Source: Clitoria ternatea
Taxonomy: Eukaryota > Streptophyta > Magnoliopsida > Fabales > Fabaceae
NCBI GenBank assembly: GCA_037962975.1
Contig: CM075674.1
Location: forward strand, 86,258,501 to 86,322,500
Reading direction: 5' to 3'
Length of the DNA stretch: 64,000 nt
A program made the translations under genes and the position numbers. The notes below the pieces were generated by a model. That model did no database searches. It was not told where the DNA came from and worked only from the letters and a program-made list of their open reading frames with translations. Positions 13,186 to 25,339 of the stretch are shown here, in pieces. Positions within the stretch are counted from its first letter, which is position 1; the number at the start of each line of letters is the position of its first letter.

Positions 13186-14885
13186 TCAACCGAGGGTCAA
13201 CCCCCAATCCTTTTATTTCCAGTCAACCGAGGGGCAACACCCCCAATCTTTTCATTTCTTGTTAACCAAGGGTCAACCCCCAATCCTTTTATTTTCTGTC
13301 AACCGAGGGGCAACACCCCTAATCCTTTCATTTCCTGTTAACCGAGGGTCAAACCCCAATCCTTTTATTTCCAGTCAACCGAGGGGAAACACCCCCAATC
13401 CTTTCATTTCCTAACCGAGGGTCAATCCCCAATCCTTTTATTTCCAGTCAACCGAGGGGCAACACCCTTAATCCTTTCATTTCCTGTTAACCAAGGGTCA
13501 ACCCCCAATCCTTTTATTTCCAATTAACTGAGGGGCAACACCCTCAATCCTTTCATTTCCTGTTAACCGAGGGTTAACCCCCAATCCTTTTATTTCTAGT
13601 CAACCGATACCCCCAATCCTTTCATTTTCTGTTAACCGAGGGTCAACCCCCAATCCTTTTATTTCCAGTCAACCGAGGGACAACACCCTCAATCCTTTCA
13701 TTTCCTGTTAACTGAGGGTCAACCCCCAATCCTTTTATTTCCAGTCAACCGAGGGGAAACACCCCTAATCCTTTCATTTCCTGTTAATCGAGGGTCAACG
13801 CCCAATCTTTTTATTTCTTGTTAATCGAGGGGCAACACCCCAATCCTTTTATTTCCAGTCAAACAAGGGGCAACACCCCTAATCCTTTCATTTCCTATTA
13901 ACCGAGGGTCAACCCCCAATCCTTTTATTTCCAGTCAACTGAGGGGTAACACCCCCAATCCTTTTATTTCCTGTTAATCGAGGGTCAACCCCCAATCTTT
14001 TTATTTCCAGTCAACCGAGGGGCAACATCCTCAGTCCTTTTATTTCTTGTTAACCGAGGGTCAACCCCCAATCCTTTTATTTCCAGCCAACCGAGGGGCA
14101 ACACCCCCAATCCTTTCATTTCCTGTTAACTGAGGGTCAACCCCCAATCCTTTTATTTACAATCAATCGAGGGGCAACACCCTTAATCCTTTCATTTCCT
14201 GTTAACTGAGGGTCAACCCACAATCCTTTTATTTCCAGTCAACCCAGGGGCAACACCTCCATTCCTTTTATTTCTAGTCCATCGAGGGGCAACACCTCAT
14301 TCCTTTTATTTCCAGTCAATCGAAGGGCAACACCCTCAATCCTTTCATTTCTTGTTAACCGAGGGTCAACCCCCAATGCTTTTACTTCCAGTCAACCGAG
14401 GGGCAAGACCCCCAATCCTTTCATTTCCTATTAACTGAGGGTCAACCCCCAATCCTTTTATTTCCAGTTAACCGAGGGGCAACACCCTCAATCCTTTCAG
14501 TTCCTGTTAACCGAGGGTCAACCCCTAATCCTTTTATTTCCAGTCAATCGAGGGACAACACCTCTAATCCTTTCATTTCTTGTTAACTGAGGGTGAACCC
14601 CCAATCCTTTTATTTCTAGTCAATCGAGGGGCAACACCCCTCTTCCTTTCATTTCCTGTTAACCGAGGGTCAAACCCCGATCCTTTTATTTCCAGTCAAC
14701 CGAGGGGCAACACCCCCAATCCTTTCATTCCCTGTTAACCGAGGGTCAACCCTCAATCCTTGTATTTCCAGTCAACCGATGGGCAACACCCCTCAATCCT
14801 TTCATTCCCAGTCAACCGAGGGTCAACCCTCAATCCTTTTACTTCCTGTCAACTAAGGGGTAGCACCCCCAATCCTTTCATTTCC
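13186..14885 (+). repeat. Tandem array of 76-bp dimers (37- and 39-bp halves)
   Basis: Two related monomers alternate: CCGAGGGTCAACCCCCAATC with TTTTATTTCCAGTCAA (37 bp) and CCGAGGGGCAACACCCCCAA with TTTCATTTCCTGTTAA (39 bp). About 21 dimers can be followed, with point changes, occasional missing halves and small deletions. This is a higher-order repeat. Unlike CRISPR, all parts of the unit repeat and there are no unique spacers. Confidence 0.9.
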
Positions 14886-15366
14886 TGTTGAACTAGGGGA
14901 ATCGCTCCAAGTCTTTTATTTCCCAGTTAAAGCCTTAAAAATCATCGCCCCAAGTCTTTTATTTCCCAATTTGAACCAGAGGCATCACCCCGAGTCTTTC
15001 ATTTGCTTCAGAGCGAGGGGCAGCACCCCCAAACCTTGTATTTTCCTCTTAGACCAAGGGCATCCCCCCGAGTCTTTCATTTCTTGTCAAACCAGGGGCA
15101 TCACCCCTAAGTCTTTTATTTCCTGTCAAACCTGAGGCATCACCCCCAAGTCTGTTATCTCCTTTAAGTCAGGGGCATCACCCCCAAGTCATTTACTTTC
15201 TAGTCATGGCCTTAGGAACCCCCTGCCTAGGCTATTTCCTTTTGAGCTGGTGGCATACCCTAAGTCATTTATTTTCTATCAAAGCCTCATGGACTCATGC
15301 CTAGGTTGTTCCATTTCTTAATTTGAGCCAGGGGTATCCCCCAAGTTATTTAATTTGAGTCAGGGG
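14886..15366 (+). repeat. Degenerate end of the Ogre repeat array, left of the Tekay insertion
   Basis: Units of about 38-45 bp with AGGGGCATCACCCC and AAGTCTTTTATTTC continue the array in a more diverged form up to the Tekay insertion. The last five bases, AGGGG at 15,362-15,366, are the duplicated target. Confidence 0.8.
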
Positions 15367-15515
15367 TGTAACGTCCTAGACTATTTTTACATTTATTTTT
15401 ATTCAAACTATTACATTTTACAATAAATTTTTCCTTTTCTTGAAAATTAATTGATATTTAGGGAAAAACAATTTTAATTAAACACAGCGGACGAGAGAAA
15501 GGGAAATCAGGGCGT

Positions 15516-15593
15516 CTCGCTTGAGCGAGGCCCTTACTCGTCTAAGCGAGATTCCGGACTCTCACTTAGACGAGGTGCTATTCGTTAAACGAA
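15516..15593. repeat. Cluster of four spaced inverted repeats in the Tekay 3' LTR
   Basis: CTCGCTTGAGCGAG (15,516-15,529), CTCGTCTAAGCGAG (15,537-15,550), CTCACTTAGACGAG (15,561-15,574) and TTCGTTAAACGAA (15,581-15,593) are imperfect palindromes about 20-24 bp apart. The 5' LTR keeps them at 22,567-22,644. Very similar sites occur in the unrelated Athila LTRs. Confidence 0.85.
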
Positions 15594-17197
15594 CACCTTT
15601 CTCACATCGGATTAAACAGACATGCAACCGGTCTCACAAACTTCACTCTCATAAACGGTCCAATGAACCCAAGAATTTATTATAAAAACATATGCACATA
15701 ACAGTAATATATTTTTGAAATATATTTTTCATTCAATCCGGTCTGTATTACACACACTAGTAACTATAATAAGAAGTTTTTACACACAAGTAAGACTCTA
15801 TAAAGAGTCACTCAAATTCATCCGACCCTGACACCGTTCTTCCCCCTTGGCCCAGCTCCATGGCTTCATCCCCCTCCCTGCCTCTGGTTACTAAAAAAAA
15901 ATGCAAGGGTGAGTGTTTGGTATAAAAATTAATCTAGAACGGATCTTAACAAATACGCATGCATATCTATACATACACATCAATCATTACTTCTAAATAA
16001 ACAAACCGAAACATAGAGTATTTCAGGCAGTAACTGTATTAAACCAAACACATAATTCCATCAATTTCCTCACATTCATCGCATTCATTACATGCATCAC
16101 ATTCATTACATACATCACATTACATACATCATGATCACAACTGACTCTCATGCAATCTGACTCCTAGTATCCGGATACTAAAGGATTGGCCTTCAGCTGG
16201 GGGTCCTACTTGACACCCCGTGAACCCTGCTTGGTTCACTGAGTCCTGCTTGACTCTCCACCTCGACCACTGGGTCCTACTTGACCACTGGGTAGCTCAA
16301 CTGGGCACGAAAACCACGGGAGCCGGAAATGAGGGGCTATCATATACCGTCGGCCATCCCATACCACATAATCATTCAACAGTTTACCTTTCTCACAATA
16401 ATATCAATTTCTCATCAATCGGGTAGCCTGCTTGCTAACCCAACGTTACATAACACTGATCTTTTCACATTAGATATTAATTTTCTCATCCCTCGGGTAG
16501 CCTACTTGCTAACCCGGAGTCGCATAACACTGATTACGTCAATATTAAATATTTCAATATCATGCATAATAACTCAACCATACACCCAATTCTCAACTCA
16601 TCAATGTACACTATCACACATGCACAAGTATAAACACACACCACGTTTAGTAACATTTTTCCTTAACCCGTTGACGCAACCCAAGGACCTGAATTAGAAG
16701 CGAGTCCTATTCTAATTAATTATAACCCGAACACCCCCCTTACACTGATTCCACGCTTCGATGATCTGTTCTTTGTGCCGATTTCTTTCTCTGAGCACCG
16801 GTTCTGCAATCTCAACTCCTTCACTCAATCTTCCGTTGCTTAGCTTACTACCTACGGATCATGAAGTACAGCTTTATCACCTCAACGTCCTTAGTTCATG
16901 GACAACATTTGGACTCACACTCACAGAGGAGTGGAGAACAGCCATGAATATAGCCATGCATGGCCCTTAACAGCTAAAGAATAAAAGAAATAGGGGATTA
17001 TAATTGGAACGGATCAGCAGACTCACCTTGAAGTCCCGATCACAGGAATGAGGTTAAATTGAAGCTCAGACACAAATGGAGTCTCACTCCAGTGCATGCA
17101 GATCAGTGTTAAGAGAGAAGAGAAAAACGGAAGAGAAGGAACAAACTGATAGCAAAGGTAACTTGTGAATAATCCAGAGGGAAGGAAGAGAATCTTC

Positions 17198-17209
17198 TTA
17201 TATATATAT
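17198..17209 (-). promoter_or_regulatory. TATA-like site, Tekay 3' LTR
   Basis: On the minus strand ATATATATATAA lies about 530 bp into the LTR and is followed by a pyrimidine-rich stretch. It is a plausible core promoter position. The corresponding site of the 5' LTR, which would drive the element, is at 24,249-24,260. Confidence 0.5.
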
Positions 17210-17738
17210 GGCTCACGGCACCATCGTCTTTTCCTTTATTTTATTTGTCTTCTTACTAAATTTAATCAATTTCACTATTTTAAACTATTGCATGGTTATC
17301 AAACCAATTACACGTGTTTATCCCTTCAACGTCCAAGTGGTCATAATCTTCTAATAATTCGCAAGAGTATAGATCCGATATAAATATCGGCCCCGCCGTC
17401 CTAACTTAATGTTCATACCTTGGAAATCCGAGCTACAACTTGAGAGGTCGGATATCTCATCCGCTCTCGACTCTTTGTCACACACACCCATTGTTTCAGT
17501 TAGTATGAGGTTGATCCGGGCTACGACACCGTGTGAGGCGCTCTCCTCACAATAGTTGGACCAGACCGTCTAGCCCTGCCCGCTCATCCTTACTCATCCG
17601 ATCTTTAGTTCTGCCTGTCCGTGCCTCTGAGACCGATCTCGACACCGGCTCAAACAGAGTAAATACTAAATAGAATTTCTAATCATTCTCTAACATTTCA
17701 CATTTCATAATTTTTATTAAAACATCAGGGATGTTACA

Positions 17739-17756
17739 CTCACCCCCCCTAAAAGG
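17739..17756 (-). other. Tekay polypurine tract
   Basis: On the minus strand CCTTTTAGGGGGGGTGAG directly precedes the 3' LTR, the expected place for the plus-strand primer of reverse transcription. Confidence 0.8.
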
Positions 17757-17773
17757 AGATTTCGTCCCCGAAA

Positions 17774-20700
17774 TCAGTGTTCCGGTTGAAAAAGATGAGG
17801 GTACATCCGCCTCATATCGGATTCTAACTCCCAAGTGTAGTTTATCCAATGAAAATTCTGCCACTTCACCTTTACCAGCTGTACTTCCTTGTTTCTTAAA
17901 CGTTTGGTTTGGTGCTCTTCAATGTTAACCGGTACAGCCTCCACTGTTAGGTTTTTCTTCACTTCAATGGAATCACTCGGTACAATCATGGTATCACACG
18001 GAATGTAGGCTCGCAGTTGTGATACGTGGAACACGTTGTGGATGTTAGTCAATGATTGAGGAAGATCCAGCCGATATGCAACTTCACCAATCCGCGCTAG
18101 TATTTGATATGGTCCAATATACTTCGAATTAAGCTTTTGACTTTTCAAGATTCGACCTACACCCTTGGTTGGCGAAATTCTTAGGAACACCCAATCACCC
18201 ACTTGGAATTCCAGGGGTCTATGACGATTGTCATAATAACTCTTTTGCCGATCTTGAGCAATTTTTATCTTCTCTCGGATTAAAGCGATTTGCTCGTTCA
18301 TCTCTTGAATCATCTCAGGCCCCAGATGAAGGGCATCGCCGTTCTCATTCCAACATAATGGAGTACGACATTTTCGACCATAAAGAGCTTCGTATAGAGC
18401 CATCCCAATGCTGCTGTGGTAACTGTTGTTATATGCAAATTCCACCAAGGGCAAGTATTTCTCCCAGGATCCGCCATGTTCAAGTACACATGCCCTTAAC
18501 ATATCCTCAAGAGTTTGTATAGTCCGTTCTGATTGGCCATCGGTCTGGGGATGGTAAACCGAACTCAATTTAAGCTCAGTACCCAATTGTTGTTACAAAC
18601 TCCCCCAAAACCTTGAAGTAAATCGGGGATCCCGATCGGAGATAATACTTGATGGCATACCATGCAGTCGTACGACCTCAGCAACGTATAACTTAGCTAA
18701 TCGATCTAATGACCACTTCATATTTATTGCCAGGAAATGCACACATTTAGTTAGTCGATCAACAATTACCCAAATTGCGTTGTATCCGGCTTGAGTACGG
18801 GGTAGTCCGGACACGAAGTCCATGGTGATACTTTCCCACTTCCAGATCGGAATTTCTGGAGGTTGAAGCAAACCCGGAGGTCGTTGGTGCTCAACCTTGC
18901 ACTTCTGGCATATTATGCAGGATTTCACATACTCAATTATTGCCTTCTTCATGTTGGGCCACCAGAATTCCTTCTTTAAGTCATGATACATTTTTGTCAC
19001 TCCTGGATGTATACTCAGAGAGCTCTTGTGTGCTTCTGTTAACACCGCCTGCCTGAAGTCTCCATGTGCAGGCACCACAACTCGATTCCTGAATCTCCAT
19101 ACGCCATCCTCACCTCGTGTTATCTCCTTATTTTTACCTTGGGCCTGACTGTCGACCAACTTCAATAACTCTTCATCGTCTTTCTGCGCGGCCATTACAG
19201 ACTCCCGAAATTCATTGGAGATTCTTAACATTCCAATCGTCATTTGTTTTGGCGCACTCATGACCACTCCAATATTCATATCCCTAAAGCTTTCTAGCAG
19301 TTCTTGTTCTTTGCCCATTAAGTAAGCCACGTGTAACACCTTCCTGCTTAGTGCATCCGCTACAACATTTGCTTTGCCCGGGTGATACTTCAAATCGAAG
19401 TCGTAATCCTTCAGATACTCCATCCATCTCCTTTGTCTCATATTTAGCTCCTTTTGATCAAATAAATACTTTAAACTCTTGTGGTCACTAAATACTACAA
19501 AGCGAGCTCCATACAAGTAATGGCGCCAAATCTTCAGCGCGTACACTACTGCTGCGAGTTCCAGATCATGGGTCGGGTAATTCTCTTCATGTGGCCTCAA
19601 TTGCCTTGAAGCATAGGCAATTGCTCGATCCGCTTGCATCAACACACACCCCAATCCAAATTTGGATGCGTCACAATATACTTCAAATTCTTTGGTCACA
19701 TCGGGCAGTGCAAGCACGGGCGCAGTAGTTAAGCACCGCTTCAGAGTTTGGAAACTTAATTCACATTTCTCCGACCACACGAAAGGGTTTCCTTTCCTAG
19801 TCAATCGAGTCAGAGGGAGGGCTATCCGAGAGAACCCCTCAATGAAACGTCGGTAGTATCCAGCTAATCCAAGGAAACTCCGGATTTCAGTTACTGACTT
19901 CGGTGTCTCCCAAGTCATAACCGCCTCAATTTTTGTCGGATCGACTGAGACTCCTTCCTGGGAAATTACATGCCCTAAGAATTGTACACTACTCTTCCAG
20001 AACTCACACTTAGATAATTTAGCGTACAACTTCTTCTCGCGGAGTGCTTGTAAAACAAGTCGAAGATGTTGAGCATGCTCCTCGTCCGACCTCGAATATA
20101 CCAAAATATCATCAATGAAGACCACCACAAACTGGTCCAAGTACGGTTGAAAGGTCCGATTCATATAATCCATAAAAATGGCAGGAGCGTTTGTTACTCC
20201 AAAGGGAATTACTACGTACTCGAAGTGCCCATAACGAGTCCGGAATGCTGTCTTTGGGATATCCTCCGACCTCACTCGGATTTGGTGGTATCCCGATCTC
20301 AAGTCAATCTTAGAGAACACAGCGGCGCCTCGCAACTGGTCCAGTAAATCATCAATCCGGGGTAGTGGATACTTATTTTTGATCGTCAGTTTGTTTAGCT
20401 GTCGATAATCAATACACATGCGCATGCTACCGTCCTTCTTCTTTACTAATAACACCAGAGTGCCCCAGGGTAAGGCACTAGGTCGGATAAAGCCCTTTTC
20501 TAGTAATTCGTTTACTTGTTTCTTCACTTCGGTTAATTCCATCGAAGACATTCTATATGGTGCTCGGGACACCGGTTCTGCTCCGGGAATCAAGTCAATA
20601 GAGAAATCAATCTCTCGACTAGGAGGTAGCTCCGGAATTTCTTCCGGAAAAACGTCAGGAAATTCACAAACAATCGGAATATCATTTAGCAGAAGGTCAT

Positions 20701-22189
20701 GTCGACCCTCCGAAGTGAATAAAACAACATACGTGGCTAGGACATCGCTCACCCCGTCCTTCACGTCAAATTCCTGTGAGAAAACAATATTCTTCTGATA
20801 GCAGTCGACCAACACATGATTAGCAGCAAGCCAATCAAGACCTAGAATAATGTCTAAGTCCTTTAAGGGCATACAGATAAGATTCACTCGAAAAGTACGG
20901 TCTTCGATTTGCATCGGTAGTTCCCTACACACTGTAGTTGCACGGAAAGTAGAACCAGTTGGAGTGGAAACAATAAGAGCGTTCTCCATTAAACTGATTG
21001 GCAGACCAAGCCGTCGCACACAACTTTCCGAAATAAAGGAATGGGTGGCACCAGAATCATAAATCACATCAACCAGATAACCATAGATGAGGCACTTACC
21101 CTGTACCAGATTGTCGTTCCTCGTAGCCTCTGAAGCATCAAACGCAAATACACGCCCAGTCATGGCGTTCTGGGCACCGCTAGATTGAGCGTCATATCTT
21201 CCCACTTGTGGGTTCCTTCTACCAGCTCCATTCCGACCTCCTCTCATGAAGTTGGAACCCCGGTTCCCAGAAGAATTAGTTCGGTTATCCGCTCTGCCCT
21301 GCTGCTGCCTCTGAGGGCAATCGGGCCTGAGGTGCCCTGGTCGTCCGCACTGGAAACACACAATCTGATTAGCTTGGCAATGTTTGGCAATGTGTCCTTC
21401 TTGACCACAATTGTAGCATGTACGATTCCCAGGGGGATTACCCGATCGACCCGTGGAACCACGGCCAGAGGAGGATGAGGAGGTAGCAGAAGACTTACCG
21501 CCCCGAAAGAATTGACCCATCCTCTTGAAGCTGAAACCTTTTGCCTTCAATGGCTTTTTATCTCTTGACTGAGACATCCTTTGCAACTGCACTTCCTCTG
21601 TCAATCTTGCTTTATTCACCAAGGTCGGATAGTCCCTAATTTCCATCGGTACGATTACACTACGGAGCTCAATCCGTAGTCCAGCTTCATATTTGGCACA
21701 CTTGCTGCCTTCAGTCCCTTCTAACGAGAAAGGGTGATAAAAATCACACAACTCATCAAACTTGCTGGTGTATTCAGCTACAGACATCCGGTCTTGCTCC
21801 AACTTCAGGAATTCCATTTCTTTCCGGATTTTGTAGTTGTCTGGGAAGTATTTAACAAGGAACCTCCTTCGAAAATTCGCCCATACTAACGGCTCATTGG
21901 CTGCGTTCATTTGCACCTTCACGCGAGACCACCATACTCTAGCCTCATCTTTCAATTGATATGTAGCAAATAGAACCTTTTGCTCTTCAGAGCACTCAAA
22001 ATATTCAAAAAATTGTTCAATATCCCTAATCCAGATGTGTGCCCCATCGTAGTCATGTCCCCCCTTGTAAGTCGGAGGATTCCTTTTCAGGAATTTATCC
22101 AGAGTGGGACTGGACTCAGTCCTACTCATCAGCTGAGTAAATCTAGAGAAGAAATCATCTCTTCCCCCAGAACTAGTCTCTCCGTCCAT
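17774..22189 (-). CDS. Tekay gag-pol polyprotein, interrupted by one in-frame stop
   Basis: A single frame of 1472 codons runs from ATG 22,189 to 17,774, broken once by TAA at 18,590-18,592 inside the integrase. Domains in order: gag (residues about 60-230, with WWSRVKVQM); two CCHC zinc knuckles, CYNCGQEGHIAKHC and CFQCGRPGHLRPDC (about 257-290); aspartic protease with DSGATHSF (about 376); reverse transcriptase with FIDDILVYSR (about 694); RNase H with YCDASKFGLG; integrase with an HHCC finger (about 1045-1090), MDFVSGLPR and SDRDPRF. After the stop come HPQTDGQSERT and a C-terminus with VKVKWQNFHWINYTWE, a chromodomain-like sequence. The stop would give a truncated integrase without its last third, so this copy is probably not autonomous. 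Length and order fit the family. Confidence 0.93.
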
Positions 22190-22403
22190 TTAGTAATTCT
22201 ACAATGGGCAAACACATCACCATTAATAACCAAGATCAGTCAGGGAATCACAGATTTACCTTATATTCATAGAATACACGCCAGTGGAGTGCCAAGGGAA
22301 CGGTGCCAGACCACGCACAATCTCAACACAACAAAATACAATAATCTTTCATAAAACTATTACATTCAATAGATTGGCCCACACACCGGCTCTAGAAAGA
22401 ACC

Positions 22404-22415
22404 GCTCTGATACCA
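22404..22415 (-). other. Tekay primer binding site (initiator tRNA-Met type)
   Basis: On the minus strand TGGTATCAGAGC begins two bases after the 5' LTR, the usual primer site of plant chromoviruses. It confirms the minus orientation. Confidence 0.9.
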
Positions 22416-22566
22416 AGTGTAACGTCCTAGACTATTTTTACATTTATTTTTATTCAAACTATTACATTTTACAATAAATTTTTCCTTTTCTTGAAAATTA
22501 ATTGATATTTAGGGAAAAACAATTTTAATTAAACACAGCGGACGAGAGAAAGGGAAATCAGGGCGT

Positions 22567-22644
22567 CTCGCTTGAGCGAGGCCCTTACTCGTCTAAGCGA
22601 GATTCCGGACTCTCACTTAGACGAGGTGCTATTCGTTAAACGAA
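22567..22644. repeat. Inverted-repeat cluster in the Tekay 5' LTR
   Basis: The same four inverted repeats as at 15,516-15,593, all unchanged, starting with CTCGCTTGAGCGAG at 22,567-22,580. Confidence 0.85.
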
Positions 22645-24248
22645 CACCTTTCTCACATCGGATTAAACAGACATGCAACCGGTCTCACAAACTTCACTCT
22701 CACAAACGGTCCAGTGAACCCAAGAATTTATTATAAAAACATATGCACATAACAGTAATATATTTTTGAAATATATTTTTCATTCAATCCGGTCTGTATT
22801 ACACACACTAGTAACTATAATAAGAAGTTTTTACTCACAAGTAAGACTCTATAAAGAGTCACTCAAATTCATCCGACCCTGACACCGTTCTTCCCCCTTG
22901 GCCCAGCTCCATGGCTTCATCCCCCTCCCTGCCTCTGGTTACTAAAAAAAAATGCAAGGGTGAGTGTTTGGCATAATAATTAATCTAGAACGGATCTTAA
23001 CAAATACGCATACATATCTATACATACACATCAATCATTACTTCTAAATAAACAAACCGAAACATAGAGTATTTCAGGCAGTAACTGTATTAAACCAAAC
23101 ACACAATTCCATCAATTTCCTCACATTCATCGCATTTATTACATGCATCACATTCATTACATACATCACATTACATACATCATGATCACAACTGACTCTC
23201 ATGCAATCTGACTCCTAGTATCCGGATACTAAAGGATTGGCCTTCAGCTGGGGGTCCTACTTGACACCCCGTGAACCCTGCTTGGTTCACTGAGTCCTGC
23301 TTGACTCTCCACCTCGACCACTGGGTCCTACTTGACCACTGGGTAGCTCAACTGGGCACGAAAACCACGGGAGCCGGAAATGAGGGGCTATCATATACCG
23401 TCGGCCATCCCATACCACATAATCATTCAACAGTTTACCTTTCTCACAATAATATCAATTTCTCATCAATCGGGTAGCCTGCTTGCTAACCCAACGTTAC
23501 ATAACACTGATCTTTTCACATTAGATATTAATTTTCTCATCCCTCGGGTAGCCTACTTGCTAACCCGGAGTCGCATAACACTGATTACGTCAATATTAAA
23601 TATTTCAATATCATGCATAATAACTCAACCATACACCCAATTCTCAACTCATCAATGTACACTATCACACATGCACAAGTATAAACACACACCACGTTTA
23701 GTAACATTTTTCCTTAACCCGTTGACGCAACCCAAGGACCTGAATTAGAAGCGAGTCCTATTCTAATTAATTATAACCCGAACACCCCCCTTACACTGAT
23801 TCCACGCTTTGATGATCTGTTCTTTGTGCCGATTTCTTTCTCTGAGCACCGGTTCTGCAATCTCAACTCCTTCACTCAATCTTTCGTTGCTTAGCTTACT
23901 ACCTACGGATCATGAAGTACAGCTTTATCACCTCAACGTCCTTAGTTCATGGACAACATTTGGACTCACACTCACAGAGGAGTGGAGAACAGCCATGAAT
24001 ATAGCCATGCATGGCCCTTAACAGCTAAAGAATAAAAGAAATAGGGGATTATAATTGGAACGGATCAGCAGACTCACCTTGAAGTCCCGATCACAGGAAT
24101 GAGGTTAAATTGAAGCTCAGACACAAATGGAGTCTCACTCCAGTGCATGCAGATCAGCGTTAAGAGAGAAGAGAAAAACGTAAGAGAAGGAACAAACTGA
24201 TAGCAAAGGTAACTTGTGAATAATCCAGAGGGAAGGAAGAGAATCTTC

Positions 24249-24260
24249 TTATATATATAT
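24249..24260 (-). promoter_or_regulatory. TATA-like site, Tekay 5' LTR
   Basis: ATATATATATAA on the minus strand, placed to start transcription towards gag-pol at lower coordinates. Position relative to the LTR start equals that in the other LTR. Confidence 0.5.
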
Positions 24261-24789
24261 GGCTCACGGCACCATCGTCTTTTCCTTTATTTTATTTGTC
24301 TTCTTACTAAATTTAATCAATTTCACTATTTTAAACTATTGCATGGTTATCAAACCAATTACACGTGTTTATCCCTTCAACGTCCAAGTGGTCATAATCT
24401 TCTAATAATTCGCAAGAGTATAGATCCGATATAAATATCGGCCCCGCCGTCCTAACTTAATGTTCATACCTCGGAAATCCGAGCTACAACTTGAGAGGTC
24501 GGATATCTCATCCGCTCTCGACTCTTTGTCACACACACCCATTGTTTCAGTTAGTATGAGGTTGATCCGGGCTACGACACCGTGTGAGGCGCTCTCCTCA
24601 CAACAGTTGGACCAGACCGTCTAGCCCTGCCCGCTCATCCTTACTCATCCGATCTTCAGTTCTGCCTGTCCGTGCCTCTGAGACCGATCTCGACCCCGGC
24701 TCAAACAGAGTAAATACTAAATAGAATTTCTAATCATTCTCTAACATTTCACATTTCATAATTTTTATTAAAACATCAGGGATGTTACA

Positions 24790-25335
24790 AGGGGCATCCC
24801 CCTAAGTCATTTATTTTCTGTCAAAAAGCTTCAGGAACCCACTCCAGGGCTATCCCATTTCTCAATTTGAGTCAGGGGCATCCCCCAAGTCATTTAATTT
24901 GAGTTAGAGGCATCCCCCAAGTCATTTATTTTATGTCAAAAAGCCTTAGGCGTCCTTCCCTAGGCTGTTTTAATCAAAACCAATCAGGGGTATCCCCCGA
25001 AGTCATTTATTTTCTGTCAAAAAGCCTTAGACGTCCTTCCCTAGGCTATTCCATTTCTCAATTTAAGCTAGGGACATCCCTCAAATCATTTGTTTTCTAT
25101 CAAAGGCCTCAAGAACCCACTCCTAGGTTATTCCATTTCTCAATTTGAGCTAGGGGCATCCCCCTAGTCATTTGTTTTCTATCAAAAAGCTTCAGGTACC
25201 CATTCCTAGGCTGTGTCCTTCGATCAAACGCATCAAGGCAATTCTCTATCTCATTTATTTTTCTTCGAAGCTTTAAGTATCCCTCTTTAGGCAACCCCAT
25301 GTTCAATATCAAGGAAATATCCTCTGATTTGTTCA
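24790..25335 (+). repeat. Degenerate Ogre repeat array, right of the Tekay insertion
   Basis: Units with AGGGGCATCCCCCAAGTCAT and TTATTTTCTGTCAAAAAGCC continue the array from 15,366. AGGGG at 24,790-24,794 is the second copy of the target duplication. No gene. Confidence 0.8.
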
Positions 25336-25339
25336 TTTT

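Larger units (their letters stand above)
15367..17738 (-). repeat. Tekay 3' LTR
   Basis: 2372 bp, plus-strand start TGTAACGTCC and end GATGTTACA. It aligns over its full length with 22,418-24,789 without a net length change. In the element's sense a TATA-like site at 17,198-17,209 marks the probable U3/R boundary; most of the LTR is therefore R and U5. Small plus-strand open frames (for instance 16,220-16,697) are duplicated in the other LTR and have no recognisable content. Confidence 0.95.
15367..24789 (-). mobile_element. Tekay-type chromovirus (Ty3/gypsy), nearly intact
   Basis: It has two 2372-bp LTRs with TG...CA ends, a target duplication AGGGG (15,362-15,366 and 24,790-24,794), an initiator-Met type primer site, a polypurine tract and a gag-pol frame with one stop. 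Order and orientation are consistent with minus-strand transcription. The LTRs differ at about 16 sites by eye (roughly 0.7%), so it is the youngest insertion here. A chromodomain-like C-terminus of the integrase places it in the chromovirus branch, most like Tekay/Del. It sits inside the Ogre repeat array. Confidence 0.95.
22418..24789 (-). repeat. Tekay 5' LTR
   Basis: 2372 bp, equal in length to 15,367-17,738. The differences seen are single-base substitutions. This copy carries the promoter for the element, with the TATA-like site at 24,249-24,260. Confidence 0.95.

Noticed and set aside
12193..13341. Several frames of 60-151 codons in the 30-bp array as a repetitive protein gene
   Set aside because: They follow from a stop-free 30-bp unit, occur on both strands, change frame, and lie in the non-coding part of the Ogre element.
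13186..14885. Regular repeats as a CRISPR array
   Set aside because: The whole unit repeats, there are no unique spacers or cas genes, and the context is a plant retrotransposon.
16220..16970. Plus-strand frames duplicated at 23,271-24,021
   Set aside because: They are in the two Tekay LTRs, antisense to the element, and have no recognisable content.
18169..22354. Many plus-strand frames opposite the Tekay gag-pol
   Set aside because: They are shadows of the 1472-codon minus-strand frame.
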